DNA of 64,000 bases from CAKMZU01 sp965248335 (GTDB taxonomy: Bacteria; Pseudomonadota; Gammaproteobacteria; Pseudomonadales; DT-91): the NCBI GenBank assembly GCA_965248335.1, contig CBDFIY010000003.1, positions 1,860,001-1,924,000 of the forward strand, written 5' to 3'. Within the stretch, counting starts at the first letter, position 1; the number at the start of each line of letters is the position of its first letter. The position numbers and the translations under genes were made by a program. Below the pieces are notes generated by a model. The model was not told the origin of the DNA. It made no database searches and saw only the letters and a list, made by a program, of their open reading frames with translations. Positions 17,234 through 26,476 of the stretch are shown piece by piece.

Positions 17234-19414
17234 CTAAGACTTTCTTTTTTTAGTTGCAGCTTTAGACAGTGTTTTTGAATCTAGGATGATATGGGCCGCT
17301 TCAACGAGGTAGGCGTCATCCGTTTTGATTTTATCTTGATTTTCAGCTTCTTTCTCAATATCAGCTTTGACCTTTTCTTCCATTTCTTCATAATTTTTAT
17401 AAGGTGTTTCTTTTTTAGATTTTCGTCGATCATTGACGAGTGTTAGGCGTGTCTTTTCGTCATCTAGGAGTTCTTTTTCTCTGTCTTTTTTGTTCAATGA
17501 GAGCTCTTTGATATCATGCGACTTCTCATAATTCATTTTCTTTTTGAAATACTGAAAATCGGGGTTATTTACTGTTCTCTTTGAGGAGAGTATTTGCAGT
17601 TTAGGTGTAATAAATGTCAGCTCGTAGAAAGGTTTTTTTCCAATAATGGCGGGCGCAATAGAGTCCCATTTCATAGAGTTATCTGAGGCACTTTCACCCA
17701 CTAAGGATTTATCATAAATAGGGGGGAAGTGAATATCAGGAATGACCCCTCTGTTCTGTGTGCTTTCACCTGAGACACGATAAAATTTGGACTCGGTTAT
17801 TTTTAGGCGTCCGTGGCTTAATGGTGTAAGGGATTGCACCGTACCTTTGCCAAAAGAATCACTGCCTAGCACTAAGCCGCGTTGGTAATCTTGAATGGCA
17901 CCAGCAAAAATTTCTGATGCAGAGGCACTCATGCGATTAACTAAAACAACAATGGGTCCGTCATAATAAGGGCTGAAATAGGGTTTTTGTTCTAAGTGTA
18001 CTCGGTTATCCGATGATTTGATTTGTACTGAAGGGCCTTTATCTATAAATAAACCGGTGAGTTCGTTTGCCTCACGTAAAGAGCCGCCGCCGTTATTTCT
18101 CAGGTCAATGATGATACCCTCCGCACCTTCGTTGATGAGCGCACTTAATAATTTAGCTGTATCTCTTGTGGTACTTTTATAGTTGGGGTCGCGTAGGCGC
18201 AAAGCTTCAAAGTCGATGTAGAATGTTGGAATATCTAATACCCCAATTTTATGATTAATACCTTTTTGATCTTTAATGTTTAGCATCGCTTTCTTTACTG
18301 CTTGTTCTTCGAGTTTTACCTCGTCTCGTGTGATTTTTATCTCTTTTCTTGTATTTTCATCTGCACTTTTTGCAGGGATAACTTCTAAGCGTACGAGAGT
18401 ATTTTTTTCACCACGGATAAGGTCCACCACTTGATCGAGTCTCCAGCCAATTATATCAACGATTTCGCCGTCTTTACCTTGGGCAACACCGACGATTTTA
18501 TCGGAGGGTTTAAGTTCACCTTTTTTAGCCGCAGGCCCTCCAGGTATTAAACGTACAACTTCGGTATAATCGTCTTTCATGCGTAACAGCGCGCCAATGC
18601 CTTGAAGTTTTAGGCTCATGGAAATGTTGAAATTCTCTGAAAGATTGGGCGACATGTAGTTTGTATGTGGATCGTAAAGCTCGGTGAATGTGTTCATGTA
18701 AATTTGGAATACATCTTCGCTATTTAACTGATGCATACGGTCAAGCTGGCTTTTGTAACGCTTGGTGAGGGTTTTAACGATTTCCGCATTCTTTTTCTTG
18801 TCAAGTTGCATAGATAAAACGGCGGACTTGAGGCGTTTACGCCATATATCATCGCGCTGTTTCGCAGATTCTGGATGTTTGGCACTTGTTCGGTCGATAA
18901 GAAGATATTCGTCTTGGGTGAAGGTCATGCTACTTATTTTACGCTCGATACCGTGTAATTGATTTTCAAGGAGCCCATTGAGGGTTTTACGGTATTGGTT
19001 GAAGATATCAAAGCCGGGCTGTAAGTTGGCCGCTATGAGGTCATTACGCATATTTTTAAGATATTTTTCTTTTATTTTTGTTATGTCTGATGCGAGAAAA
19101 ACTTGATGGTTTGCATCAATGGCATTGAGATAGTTGTCTAAAAATTTGGCGGCTAGCTTGTCATCGATGTTAAGCTTTTCGTAATGTTTATTCTTCAGTA
19201 GTTTTATGATTTCAATGTTTGCCTTCTTTTGTGCTTTGGTGGAGGCAAGGGGAACGTTAATGTCCGCTTTTTTATCGGCAGCTGAAGATTTTAAGCTTGG
19301 TTGTTGTGGTTCGGTCTTTGTGACTACGGGATTACCTGCATGAGAGGCAAGAGCAAAAAATAGTAAAAAAAAGGTAAGCGTGGTAGTAATAAATTTATAA
19401 TTAGATGATTTCAT
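17234..19414 (-). CDS. prc: Tail-specific periplasmic protease Prc/Tsp (S41A)
   Basis: A carboxy-terminal processing protease of the periplasm that degrades tagged or misfolded proteins and trims penicillin-binding protein 3 in relatives. It has a signal peptide (FITTTLTFFLLFFALASHA), the N-terminal Tsp domain, a PDZ domain around residues 230-330 (PGGPAAKKGELKPSDKI), and the S41 catalytic core. The Ser is in MSASASEI (near residue 495) and the Lys in DSFGKGTVQ (near residue 520). The C-terminal domain is highly charged. ATG 19414 gives the signal peptide directly; an upstream in-frame start at 19453 would add 13 residues. It ends KKRKS. Length is close to the usual 680-740. Confidence 0.95.
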   Translation of the reverse strand: MKSSNYKFITTTLTFFLLFFALASHAGNPVVTKTEPQQPSLKSSAADKKADINVPLASTKAQKKANIEIIKLLKNKHYEKLNIDDKLAAKFLDNYLNAIDANHQVFLASDITKIKEKYLKNMRNDLIAANLQPGFDIFNQYRKTLNGLLENQLHGIERKISSMTFTQDEYLLIDRTSAKHPESAKQRDDIWRKRLKSAVLSMQLDKKKNAEIVKTLTKRYKSQLDRMHQLNSEDVFQIYMNTFTELYDPHTNYMSPNLSENFNISMSLKLQGIGALLRMKDDYTEVVRLIPGGPAAKKGELKPSDKIVGVAQGKDGEIVDIIGWRLDQVVDLIRGEKNTLVRLEVIPAKSADENTRKEIKITRDEVKLEEQAVKKAMLNIKDQKGINHKIGVLDIPTFYIDFEALRLRDPNYKSTTRDTAKLLSALINEGAEGIIIDLRNNGGGSLREANELTGLFIDKGPSVQIKSSDNRVHLEQKPYFSPYYDGPIVVLVNRMSASASEIFAGAIQDYQRGLVLGSDSFGKGTVQSLTPLSHGRLKITESKFYRVSGESTQNRGVIPDIHFPPIYDKSLVGESASDNSMKWDSIAPAIIGKKPFYELTFITPKLQILSSKRTVNNPDFQYFKKKMNYEKSHDIKELSLNKKDREKELLDDEKTRLTLVNDRRKSKKETPYKNYEEMEEKVKADIEKEAENQDKIKTDDAYLVEAAHIILDSKTLSKAATKKRKS

Positions 19415-19816
19415 AGCGTATAAGCGTAAGCCATATAAAGAATGTAAGACCACTTTATAGCAAAAGTGTTCCGAATGGGTTAGTTGATTGATCCGGTTGT
19501 GCTATAAGTTTGAAGCAGTTATTCACTGTGACCGAATTGTTGTTGCAATTTGAGCTAAAAGTCACGGCTAGCCCTGATAATTAATTCCTTGTAAGTACTA
19601 GTTGCAAAGCATAGTCGGGCTTTATTTAGCTAGTCAAGTTTCTTTCATCGGTATTACGGATGTTATTTTCGAGAAATGCCTGCACTTGATATGGATATGC
19701 TTTTACTTGTTACTCTACGGCGATCATTAAATAGGGCTTTTTAGTATGCTTATTCTAAATTCACTTGTTAAATTGTTTGCAAATTCAATATAGAAGTTAA
19801 GCCCCAGGAGGCAAGC
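19415..19816. other. Divergent intergenic region prc / phasin
   Basis: About 400 bases without a gene, holding the two divergent promoters. An AT-rich segment at 19765-19795 (TTGTTTGCAAAT..AATATAG) is the best candidate for the phasin promoter. No operator could be defined with confidence. Confidence 0.4.
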
Positions 19817-20263
19817 ATGTCTGAAGAAAAAACACTCGAGATCAAAGAAAAAGCAACTGACTTAGCTAAGAATATTTGGCTGGCTGGGCTCGGTGCCTAC
19901 GGTAAAGCTGTTGATGAAGCACAAGGTACTTATCAGAAAGTGACCGAGAAAGTGAAAGTGGCTTCTGAGTCTGCGAACCTTTTTGATGATCTTGTTGAAA
20001 AAGGTAAAGCGCTCGAGGGCACAACGCAAGAAAAGCTATTAGAAGTAAAAGAAAAAGCTAATGTTAATCTTGAAGAACGTCTTGCAAAGGTAAAGGAAAG
20101 TATGACATTTAACTTTAAAAAGGCTGACACTAAAAGCGCTGATGAGCTTTTAGAAGAGATTTCTCAAAAGCTAGACCTTGTGTTGGCAGCTGTTGATAAA
20201 ACCCCTGCTAAGGAATCTGTAAAGAAAGTAGCGGTAAAAAAAGCTGTGGTAAAAGATGCTTAA
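19817..20263 (+). CDS. Phasin, polyhydroxyalkanoate granule-associated protein
   Basis: A 148-residue protein of the PhaI/PhaF phasin family. It has KNIWLAGLGAYGKA near the N-terminus, a long amphipathic heptad-rich helix (residues 30-125), and a short Lys/Ala-rich tail (KKVAVKKAVV) like a truncated PhaF DNA-binding tail. Phasins coat PHA granules and prevent coalescence. AGGAGG lies seven bases before ATG 19817. A strong terminator follows, and a PhaD-like regulator comes next, as in pseudomonad pha clusters. No PHA synthase is present in the window. Confidence 0.88.
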   Translation: MSEEKTLEIKEKATDLAKNIWLAGLGAYGKAVDEAQGTYQKVTEKVKVASESANLFDDLVEKGKALEGTTQEKLLEVKEKANVNLEERLAKVKESMTFNFKKADTKSADELLEEISQKLDLVLAAVDKTPAKESVKKVAVKKAVVKDA

Positions 20264-20286
20264 GCTGTTAACTTGCTAATACTATG

Positions 20287-20313
20287 AAAAAGGAAGCTTA
20301 GCTTCCTTTTTTT
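20287..20313 (+). terminator. Rho-independent terminator after the phasin gene
   Basis: AAAAAGGAAGC / GCTTCCTTTTT form an 11-bp stem around a TTA loop, followed by further T residues. It lies 23 bases after the stop codon. Confidence 0.9.
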
Positions 20314-20353
20314 ATGTGTATTAAGCTATCTAATTACTTCTTTTGTACGAAAT

Positions 20354-20983
20354 ATGAAAACACGCGATAGAATTTTGCTGACATCTTTGCTGCTTTTCAA
20401 TGAAGAGGGCGAGCAGAATGTGACAACCGTTGATATTGCCAATGAGATGGATATAAGCCCAGGCAATCTCTATTATCATTTTAAAGGCAAAGAAAGCATT
20501 ATCGCTGCACTTTATTCTGACTATGAATCAACTATGTCAAGTTTACTGTATCAAGGTATTAGTGAAGATCTTAGCCTTGAGCAGCATTGGTATTTTATTT
20601 ACGTTATTTTTGAAGAAATTTATAAGTTTCGGTTTTTTTATTTAAACCTTTCCGATATCTTACAGCGTTATCCCGATATCGAGCGACGATTTAGTCGCCT
20701 AGTAACGAATAAAGTAAAAACGATTGAAGCCCTTTGTCTTCAGCTGATAGAAAAGCAGGCTTTTAGTTCTAACTTGTTAGATATTGAGCAGTTAGCGGAA
20801 AATATATCCTTCACACTTTTATATTGGTTCCCGTATCAGCAGCTACTTAACCGTAAGCAAGAGGCAAACCAGCTCATTCACAGAGGGGTCTATCATGTGT
20901 TATCGTTGATCGTTCCCTTTACTGATGCGGAAGGGGTTGGTTTAGCACACGCATTGAAAGCTATCTATCAATCAAAATCTTAA
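20354..20983 (+). CDS. TetR-family regulator, PhaD-like
   Basis: A 209-residue regulator with an N-terminal TetR helix-turn-helix (VTTVDIANEMDISPGNLYYHFKGKE, residues 24-48). The opening MKTRDRILLTSLLLFNEEGE closely resembles pseudomonad PhaD, which activates phasin genes in response to a CoA-intermediate ligand. Position directly after the phasin supports the same role here. It is followed eight bases later by the metallo-hydrolase gene. Ligand and operator are not visible. Confidence 0.82.
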   Translation: MKTRDRILLTSLLLFNEEGEQNVTTVDIANEMDISPGNLYYHFKGKESIIAALYSDYESTMSSLLYQGISEDLSLEQHWYFIYVIFEEIYKFRFFYLNLSDILQRYPDIERRFSRLVTNKVKTIEALCLQLIEKQAFSSNLLDIEQLAENISFTLLYWFPYQQLLNRKQEANQLIHRGVYHVLSLIVPFTDAEGVGLAHALKAIYQSKS

Positions 20984-20990
20984 GCGTTTT

Positions 20991-21629
20991 ATGTCTGATT
21001 TTATTCACACGATTATCCCTGTTACCCCCTTTCAGCAAAATTGTTCTTTGCTTGTTTGCAATGCCACAAAGAAAGCAGCGTTTATTGATCCAGGTGGTGA
21101 GCCTGAGCGCTTAGTGGAGGAGTTAGATAAGCGGGGTGCAAGACTTGAAAAAATTTTTTTGACGCATGGGCACTTAGATCACGTGGGCGCATCTAAAGAG
21201 CTCTCTGACCGATTCCAGGTACCTATTGAGGGGCCTCATGAAGGCGATGAATTTTGGTTGGATGGCTTACCTAATTATGCAGAAATGATGCAATTCCCTA
21301 AGACTGCGGCGTTTTTACCTGCGAAGTGGTTAAACGAAGGTGATAAGATTCATTTTGGTGACGTGGAGCTTGAGGTGCTGTACTGCCCTGGACACACACC
21401 GGGGCACGTAGTATTTTTTCAAAAAGAGAATAAATTGGCGTTTGTTGGTGACGTGCTTTTTAAAGGATCAATTGGTCGCACGGATTTCCCCGGTGGTAGT
21501 CATGCGCAGCTTCTTCAATCTATTCGTGAGAAGTTACTTCCTCTTGGTTCAGATGTTAGGTTTGTGCCAGGTCATGGGCCTATGTCAACGCTGGGCTACG
21601 AGAAGCTAAATAATCCATTTCTACAATAA
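20991..21629 (+). CDS. Metallo-beta-lactamase-fold hydrolase, glyoxalase II-like (YcbL type)
   Basis: A 212-residue MBL-fold enzyme with the metal-binding THGHLDHVG (near residue 56), CPGHTPGHV, VGDVLF and a C-terminal PGHGP. The short form without the glyoxalase II C-terminal domain matches YcbL-type thioesterases that hydrolyse S-lactoylglutathione or related thioesters. The substrate is not proven. The gene may be cotranscribed with the TetR gene upstream and the PilZ gene downstream. Confidence 0.88.
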   Translation: MSDFIHTIIPVTPFQQNCSLLVCNATKKAAFIDPGGEPERLVEELDKRGARLEKIFLTHGHLDHVGASKELSDRFQVPIEGPHEGDEFWLDGLPNYAEMMQFPKTAAFLPAKWLNEGDKIHFGDVELEVLYCPGHTPGHVVFFQKENKLAFVGDVLFKGSIGRTDFPGGSHAQLLQSIREKLLPLGSDVRFVPGHGPMSTLGYEKLNNPFLQ

Positions 21630-21688
21630 TTTGCTTTTTGAGTAGGGATTTTTTAGTCTAACTTTTTCATACTTTATGGGGCTCTATT

Positions 21689-21955
21689 TTGGATTTTGAT
21701 AAACGTTTATCAGCACGCTCGAGCTTAAATACAGTTGTTGTTCTCAGCCACCCTTCATTTGGAGAGGTTACGGTTAAATCCAAGGATGTCTCAGATGGGG
21801 GGTTATCTATTTATCTCAATAGTTCTGTATTTCCTCCCGTTGGAACTGTGGTTGATGTGTTGATTAAGTCTCTGGCAAGGACTGTGAATGTTGAGCCTGT
21901 AAAAATGCGAATTATGCATATTCAGTCGGGTATGGCAGGTTTAAAGTTTGTGTGA
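21689..21955 (+). CDS. PilZ-domain protein
   Basis: An 88-residue single PilZ domain with the cyclic-di-GMP motifs RLSAR (RxxxR, residues 6-10) and DVSDGG (DxSxxG, about residues 34-39). It is therefore expected to bind c-di-GMP. The start is TTG at 21689; no in-frame ATG or GTG would keep the RxxxR motif. It is followed after nine bases by rsmJ. The effector target is unknown. Confidence 0.82.
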   Translation: MDFDKRLSARSSLNTVVVLSHPSFGEVTVKSKDVSDGGLSIYLNSSVFPPVGTVVDVLIKSLARTVNVEPVKMRIMHIQSGMAGLKFV

Positions 21956-21964
21956 TGCTATTTA

Positions 21965-22732
21965 GTGACTATATATTATAAGCCGTTTATTTCCGAAAAT
22001 TTTGAAAGCATTGCTAAGCGTCTCGGGTTGAAGTCTGTTGACATTGGTGAGTCAGCCGGTCGTGTGCCTTTTGTGTTGTATGAAAAAGAAGGGTTGATTT
22101 ACCTTTCGCCAAAAGACGCCTCTCTTGGCGGAGACCTTGCTTGCGATTTTTCTTCGCATGATTATAGGCAGTATGCAAAAACCATGACGTTAAAGATGCC
22201 GTTAGCAAAAGCGTGTGGCTGTAAATCAGGGTTAAGACCGAGTGTGTTAGATCTTACAGCAGGGCTGGGGCGAGATAGCTTTGCTCTAGCGAGTTTGGGC
22301 TGTGATGTATCTCTCGTTGAGAAGAATCCAGTAGTATACATGCTGCTCTATGCAGGCTTTGAAAATGCAAAAAGGTCACCTTCTACGGTAAGTGATGTTT
22401 TAATGGATCAAATGCGTTTATTGCCATGTCAGCCAGCGATAGAGGTACTCACTAACCTTGATATGCCTAAAGTCGATACGGTTTATATTGATCCAATGTT
22501 TCCTGAAAGAAAAAAATCAGCAAAAGTTAAAAAGGCAATGCAGTACTTTCATCAGGTCGTCGGGGAAGATGATAACGAACCTGCAGCATTACTTGATGCG
22601 GCATTAAAAAAAGCATTAAACCGCGTTGTCATCAAGCGGCCTAAAGGGAGTGGCTTATACGCTGATATACAGCCAAACCTCTCTATTCCGTCGAAAGGTT
22701 TGCGTTTCGATATTTATTTTCCTGCGAGTTAA
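21965..22732 (+). CDS. rsmJ: 16S rRNA (guanine1516-N2)-methyltransferase RsmJ
   Basis: A SAM-dependent rRNA methyltransferase (YhiQ family) acting on the small-subunit decoding region. The SAM loop is LDLTAGLGRDSF near residue 95, and the target-base motif is IDPMFPERKKSAKVKK. It begins with GTG nine bases after the PilZ stop. Its 3' end overlaps the convergent AbgT transporter gene by four bases. Length of 255 matches the family. Confidence 0.93.
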   Translation: MTIYYKPFISENFESIAKRLGLKSVDIGESAGRVPFVLYEKEGLIYLSPKDASLGGDLACDFSSHDYRQYAKTMTLKMPLAKACGCKSGLRPSVLDLTAGLGRDSFALASLGCDVSLVEKNPVVYMLLYAGFENAKRSPSTVSDVLMDQMRLLPCQPAIEVLTNLDMPKVDTVYIDPMFPERKKSAKVKKAMQYFHQVVGEDDNEPAALLDAALKKALNRVVIKRPKGSGLYADIQPNLSIPSKGLRFDIYFPAS

Positions 22733-24198
22733 ATACCTAATGGCCAGCCAAGGGCCAACCATATCAAGAAAAAACCCGTCCAGCCAATAAGAATCGCAAT
22801 GGAGTAAGGTAGCATGGCTGAGAGTAGGGTGCCCATGCCCGCATTTTTCTGGTAGCGCTGTAAGAAGCTTAACGCTAAAGCAAAATAAGGCATCATGGGC
22901 GAAATAATATTGGTTGAGCTGTCACCGATACGGTAAGCCATTTGTGTGGTTTCAGGGGGTATATTTAACATCATTAGCATGGGTACAAAAATGGGTGCGA
23001 GTAAGGTCCATTTAGCAGAGCCACTACCGATAAAAAGATTAACGAAGCAGGTGATGCCAATGAAAAAAACCAATAATAGAGAACTCGGTAACGCCAAGTC
23101 TGCCAGCGCAGTAGCGCCTTTTATAGACAAGATTAGTCCTAGATTAGACCAATTGAAATACGCTACAAATTGAGCGGCAAAAAACATCATAACGAGATAG
23201 CCAGCCATAGACCCCATTGTTTCCTCCATGGCATGTATGACCTCACTCGATTTTTTAAAAACTTGATTCTTAAAGCCAAAAATTATGCCAAGCCCTGCAA
23301 AGTAGAGCGCGATAAAAACAACAATGGAGTGAATGAACGGGGAATTAGTCAGACTTCCTGTTGCTGGGTTACGCAATATGGCTGATTCGGGAAGCGTTAA
23401 AAGCCCAACAATAACCAAGTAGATGAACGAGAAGCTTAATAAGCCCTTTGTATTTTTTGCGGTTTCTTGTTGATCTGCATTGTCTAAAGAGCCTTCAGTT
23501 GCTGCGCCCAAACTTGCCCAGTCCCGCTTTTCGGTAATGACTGTGATGATAGCAGCGAGGAAAAAGGTTGAAACAATAGAAAAAATCCAGTTACAGGTGA
23601 CGGCGATATAGGTATCGCTGGAGACGAGTTTGGCAGATTCCGTTGAAATGCCTGCGAGAACTGCATCGAAAGGGCCGATCAACAGGTTCGCGCCAAATCC
23701 CGCTGAAACGCCTGCAAAAGACGTTGCGATACCTGATATTGCAGGCCTGTTAGCAGCTTTAAACATCAAAGCGCTTAAAGGCAGCAAAATAACGTATCCA
23801 GAGTCAGTGGCGATACTCGACATGATGCCTGCAAATGCGACTAAAAATGTTAATACTTTACCCTTAGCATGGTGAACAATCTGCAATAATAAATGGCTGA
23901 GAAGCCCTGAACGCTCAGCAATTCCTAATCCCAGCATGGCGACCAAGACGATACCCACAGGTGCAAAACCAATAAAGTTACTGACCATTTTGGTCAAAAT
24001 AAAGATTAAGCCTTGATCGCTTAGTAGGTTGTTCGTTAGCACCAATGCGTTGGTGGTAGGGTTTATAGCTTGTACGCCAGCGAGGCTGCATAGCAGGGAT
24101 AATAAACAAATAAAAATACAAAGAACAAGAAACATCAAGCTTGGGTGAGGGATTTTGTTGCCGACTCTCTCAATATGGGCCAGTAAACTTTTCATCAA
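22729..24198 (-). CDS. AbgT-family transporter
   Basis: A 489-residue inner-membrane protein with about a dozen hydrophobic segments. It carries AbgT/MtrF hallmarks such as the N-terminal ERVGNKIPHPSLMF, LLIGPFDAVLAG, and GDSSTNIISPMMPYFA near the C-terminus. Family members export p-aminobenzoyl-glutamate or sulfonamides by proton coupling, or import the former. No aminobenzoyl-glutamate hydrolase lies beside it. ATG 24198 has GGAGG upstream. It is divergent from the DUF35/thiolase operon. Confidence 0.9.
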   Translation of the reverse strand: MMKSLLAHIERVGNKIPHPSLMFLVLCIFICLLSLLCSLAGVQAINPTTNALVLTNNLLSDQGLIFILTKMVSNFIGFAPVGIVLVAMLGLGIAERSGLLSHLLLQIVHHAKGKVLTFLVAFAGIMSSIATDSGYVILLPLSALMFKAANRPAISGIATSFAGVSAGFGANLLIGPFDAVLAGISTESAKLVSSDTYIAVTCNWIFSIVSTFFLAAIITVITEKRDWASLGAATEGSLDNADQQETAKNTKGLLSFSFIYLVIVGLLTLPESAILRNPATGSLTNSPFIHSIVVFIALYFAGLGIIFGFKNQVFKKSSEVIHAMEETMGSMAGYLVMMFFAAQFVAYFNWSNLGLILSIKGATALADLALPSSLLLVFFIGITCFVNLFIGSGSAKWTLLAPIFVPMLMMLNIPPETTQMAYRIGDSSTNIISPMMPYFALALSFLQRYQKNAGMGTLLSAMLPYSIAILIGWTGFFLIWLALGWPLGI

Positions 24199-24430
24199 GC
24201 GCCTCCATATACTCTTTATGATGCATTAGTAAAATAGACGTAGAGTGTACGCAAAAAAATACCATTAGGTAATGGCACTAAGATAATTCATTTGATCGGT
24301 TTTGTTAGTTTCGGGTATTTAAAAAGCTATTGTCTTGTCATAGTAGTTGGTCAATACTCTTAGGTAATAAAATTTGGCTGGTCAAATGGGTTCTTTTGAC
24401 TGTTCATTTCACACAAAGGAGATACTTGTT

Positions 24431-24874
24431 ATGTCTCAAGACCAAGAAGATGTATTGAGATCAGAGTTTGATCTGGATTTTACTTATACGCGCACCTATG
24501 GGCCTGTGATGGGTAAATTTTTTACAGAACTCAAAGATAAGAAAGTGTTCGGCATTAAAAGCAGTGAAGGCCAGATTATTTGCCCCCCTGTTGAATATGA
24601 TCCTAAAACAGCTGATGACTTGACAGAGTTTGTAGAGCTTAAACCAACAGGCACCATTAAGACATGGTCTTGGGTGAATGAGCCGCTTGATAAACATCCT
24701 TTAAATACACCTTTTGCCTGGGCATTAATTGAAATTGATGGCGCAGACACAGCAATGCTTCATGCTGTAGATGCTAAGAAAGATCAAGTGAAAACAGGTG
24801 CGAAAGTGTCGATCCGCTGGGCAGATGATCGTGTGGGTTGTATTAATGATATCGCCTGTTTTGAAATGGCCTAA
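24431..24874 (+). CDS. DUF35 OB-fold protein, first copy (thiolase partner)
   Basis: A 147-residue small protein with the DUF35 layout: a short N-terminal helix, a rubredoxin-like ribbon, and an OB fold (TGTIKTWSWV... FAWALIEIDG). DUF35 partners dock on thiolase-fold enzymes such as Ltp2 in steroid side-chain cleavage. Only one cysteine (IICPP) remains of the four that bind zinc in typical members. ATG 24431 follows AAGGAGA. An upstream in-frame ATG at 24374 lacks a ribosome site. It is the first gene of a six-gene catabolic cluster. Confidence 0.82.
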   Translation: MSQDQEDVLRSEFDLDFTYTRTYGPVMGKFFTELKDKKVFGIKSSEGQIICPPVEYDPKTADDLTEFVELKPTGTIKTWSWVNEPLDKHPLNTPFAWALIEIDGADTAMLHAVDAKKDQVKTGAKVSIRWADDRVGCINDIACFEMA

Positions 24875-24885
24875 GGAGCTTTGTT

Positions 24886-25413
24886 ATGAGTGATGAGAAA
24901 GAAGTGGTTGAAGGTTTTTCTTCGCCCATTAATTTGAAATATACCTTTGCAGCGGGTGCTTCGACCAGCAAATTTCTTCGTGAAATTCGTCAAGGCCATA
25001 TCGTAGGTCAGCGTTCTAGCGTCACAGGTTTTGTTTCTGTGCCGCCGCGTGGTGCCTGCCCTATATCAGGTACGCCAATGACTGAAGAAGTAACTTTGCC
25101 AGAAACAGGTACTGTGGTTTCTTTTACGATCGTACATATCCCGATACCAAATGCACCGGTCAACCCACCTTTTATTGTGGCTAATATTGTTCTGGATGAA
25201 AGCGATCAAACTTTTATTCACTTGGTCAGTGAGTGCGATAACGAGAAGTTACAGATCGGTGAACGTGTTAAAGCGGTATGGAAAGACAAATCTGAGTGGG
25301 ATTTATCCCTCGAAAACATCAAATATTTCGTGCCAACGGGGGAGCCGGTAACTGATTTAGCTGAGCTTAAAGCGACACGATTAAAAGAAACGGAGAAATA
25401 CAGAAATGCGTGA
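24886..25413 (+). CDS. DUF35 OB-fold protein, second copy (thiolase partner)
   Basis: A 175-residue DUF35 protein. The N-terminal helix (STSKFLREIRQG) and ribbon remnant (SVPPRGACPISGTPM, one Cys left) precede an OB fold beginning TGTVVSFTIVHIP. It is paralogous to the gene 11 bases upstream. Its stop overlaps the thiolase start (ATGCGTGA, eight bases), so translation of the two is probably coupled and they likely form a complex. Confidence 0.85.
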   Translation: MSDEKEVVEGFSSPINLKYTFAAGASTSKFLREIRQGHIVGQRSSVTGFVSVPPRGACPISGTPMTEEVTLPETGTVVSFTIVHIPIPNAPVNPPFIVANIVLDESDQTFIHLVSECDNEKLQIGERVKAVWKDKSEWDLSLENIKYFVPTGEPVTDLAELKATRLKETEKYRNA

Positions 25414-26473
25414 TATAGCCATTATCTCCTATGCACAAACGCCTCAGCTAAGAGACGCAGGTGCACAAAACGACATCGAACTCGTCATGTCAGTGACGAC
25501 TGATGCGATGAAACAAGCGAATATGACGATTGATGATATCGATTTTATTTGCTCCGGCTCTTGTGATTATTTAGGTGGTGCAGCTTTTGCTTTCGTTAAT
25601 GCGGTTGATGCGGTAGGTGCGGTACCTGCTAAGGTGGAATCACATGTTGAAATGGATGCGGCCTGGGCTTTATACGAAGCCTATTTAAAAATACAAATGG
25701 GGCACTGCGACTCGGCCTTAATTTATGGTTTCGGTAAATCATCGCATGCAGAGATGCGCTTTATTCCAACGCTTCAGCTTGACCCTTATTATTACACGCC
25801 GTTATGGCCTGATACACTTTCTTTAGCCGGTCTTCAGGCGCGTGCTTTGCTAGACAAGGGTAAATACACCGAGGAAGATTTTGCAAAAGTAGTGATAAAT
25901 AGTCGTAAAAATGCGATGACAAACCCGAAAGCTCAACTATCGGGTGATTTTAGCATTGAGCAAATTCTTTCTGGAGATATGCTTGTTGATCCTCTACGTA
26001 AGAGTGATTGCTGCCCGGTTAGTGACGGCGCATCGTCTTTGATCATGGTCACACGAGAGAAAGCTGAAGCGATGATTGCAGAAGGTAAAATTTCTAAAGC
26101 GGCTTATATTACAGGGTTAGATCACCGTATTGATGCACATGGTTTGGGTACGCGTGATTTGACGGTATCTAATTCGGCATCTTTAGCTGCTGAAAAAGCT
26201 GGATTAACAAAAGGTTCTGTTGATATTGCTGAGATTTATGCCCCGTTTTCATTCCAAGAGCTCATTCTGAAAGAGTCTATGGGTATTTCAGGCAGTACAG
26301 TGATGAACCCTTCTGGTGGTACATTGTCAGGGCACATTTTTATGTCACATGGGCTTGAACGTGTGGGTGAAGTGGCCCAGCGTATTATAAAAGGTGACGC
26401 GGGACGAGGCGTTGCACACTCAACTTCAGGGCCTTGCTTACAACAAAACCTTGTCGCAGTATTGGAGGCATAA
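25406..26473 (+). CDS. Thiolase-fold protein of the lipid-transfer/Ltp2 type, no nucleophilic Cys
   Basis: A 355-residue thiolase-superfamily protein. The active-site Cys segment of true thiolases is replaced by SHVEMDAAWAL near residues 76-90, and the usual GHPxGATG is changed to SGHIFMSHGLERVG. NPSGG is retained. Ltp2-type proteins with these losses are CoA-ester retro-aldolases that need a DUF35 partner, which here precedes it with overlapping codons. The exact substrate is unknown. Annotation pipelines would call it acetyl-CoA acetyltransferase, which the missing Cys argues against. Confidence 0.85.
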   Translation: MRDIAIISYAQTPQLRDAGAQNDIELVMSVTTDAMKQANMTIDDIDFICSGSCDYLGGAAFAFVNAVDAVGAVPAKVESHVEMDAAWALYEAYLKIQMGHCDSALIYGFGKSSHAEMRFIPTLQLDPYYYTPLWPDTLSLAGLQARALLDKGKYTEEDFAKVVINSRKNAMTNPKAQLSGDFSIEQILSGDMLVDPLRKSDCCPVSDGASSLIMVTREKAEAMIAEGKISKAAYITGLDHRIDAHGLGTRDLTVSNSASLAAEKAGLTKGSVDIAEIYAPFSFQELILKESMGISGSTVMNPSGGTLSGHIFMSHGLERVGEVAQRIIKGDAGRGVAHSTSGPCLQQNLVAVLEA

Positions 26474-26476
26474 CAC

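Noticed and set aside
24262..24275. CCATTA-GG-TAATGG palindrome upstream of the DUF35 operon
   Set aside because: The arms are only six bases and no local regulator gene is present to pair it with; too weak to call an operator.
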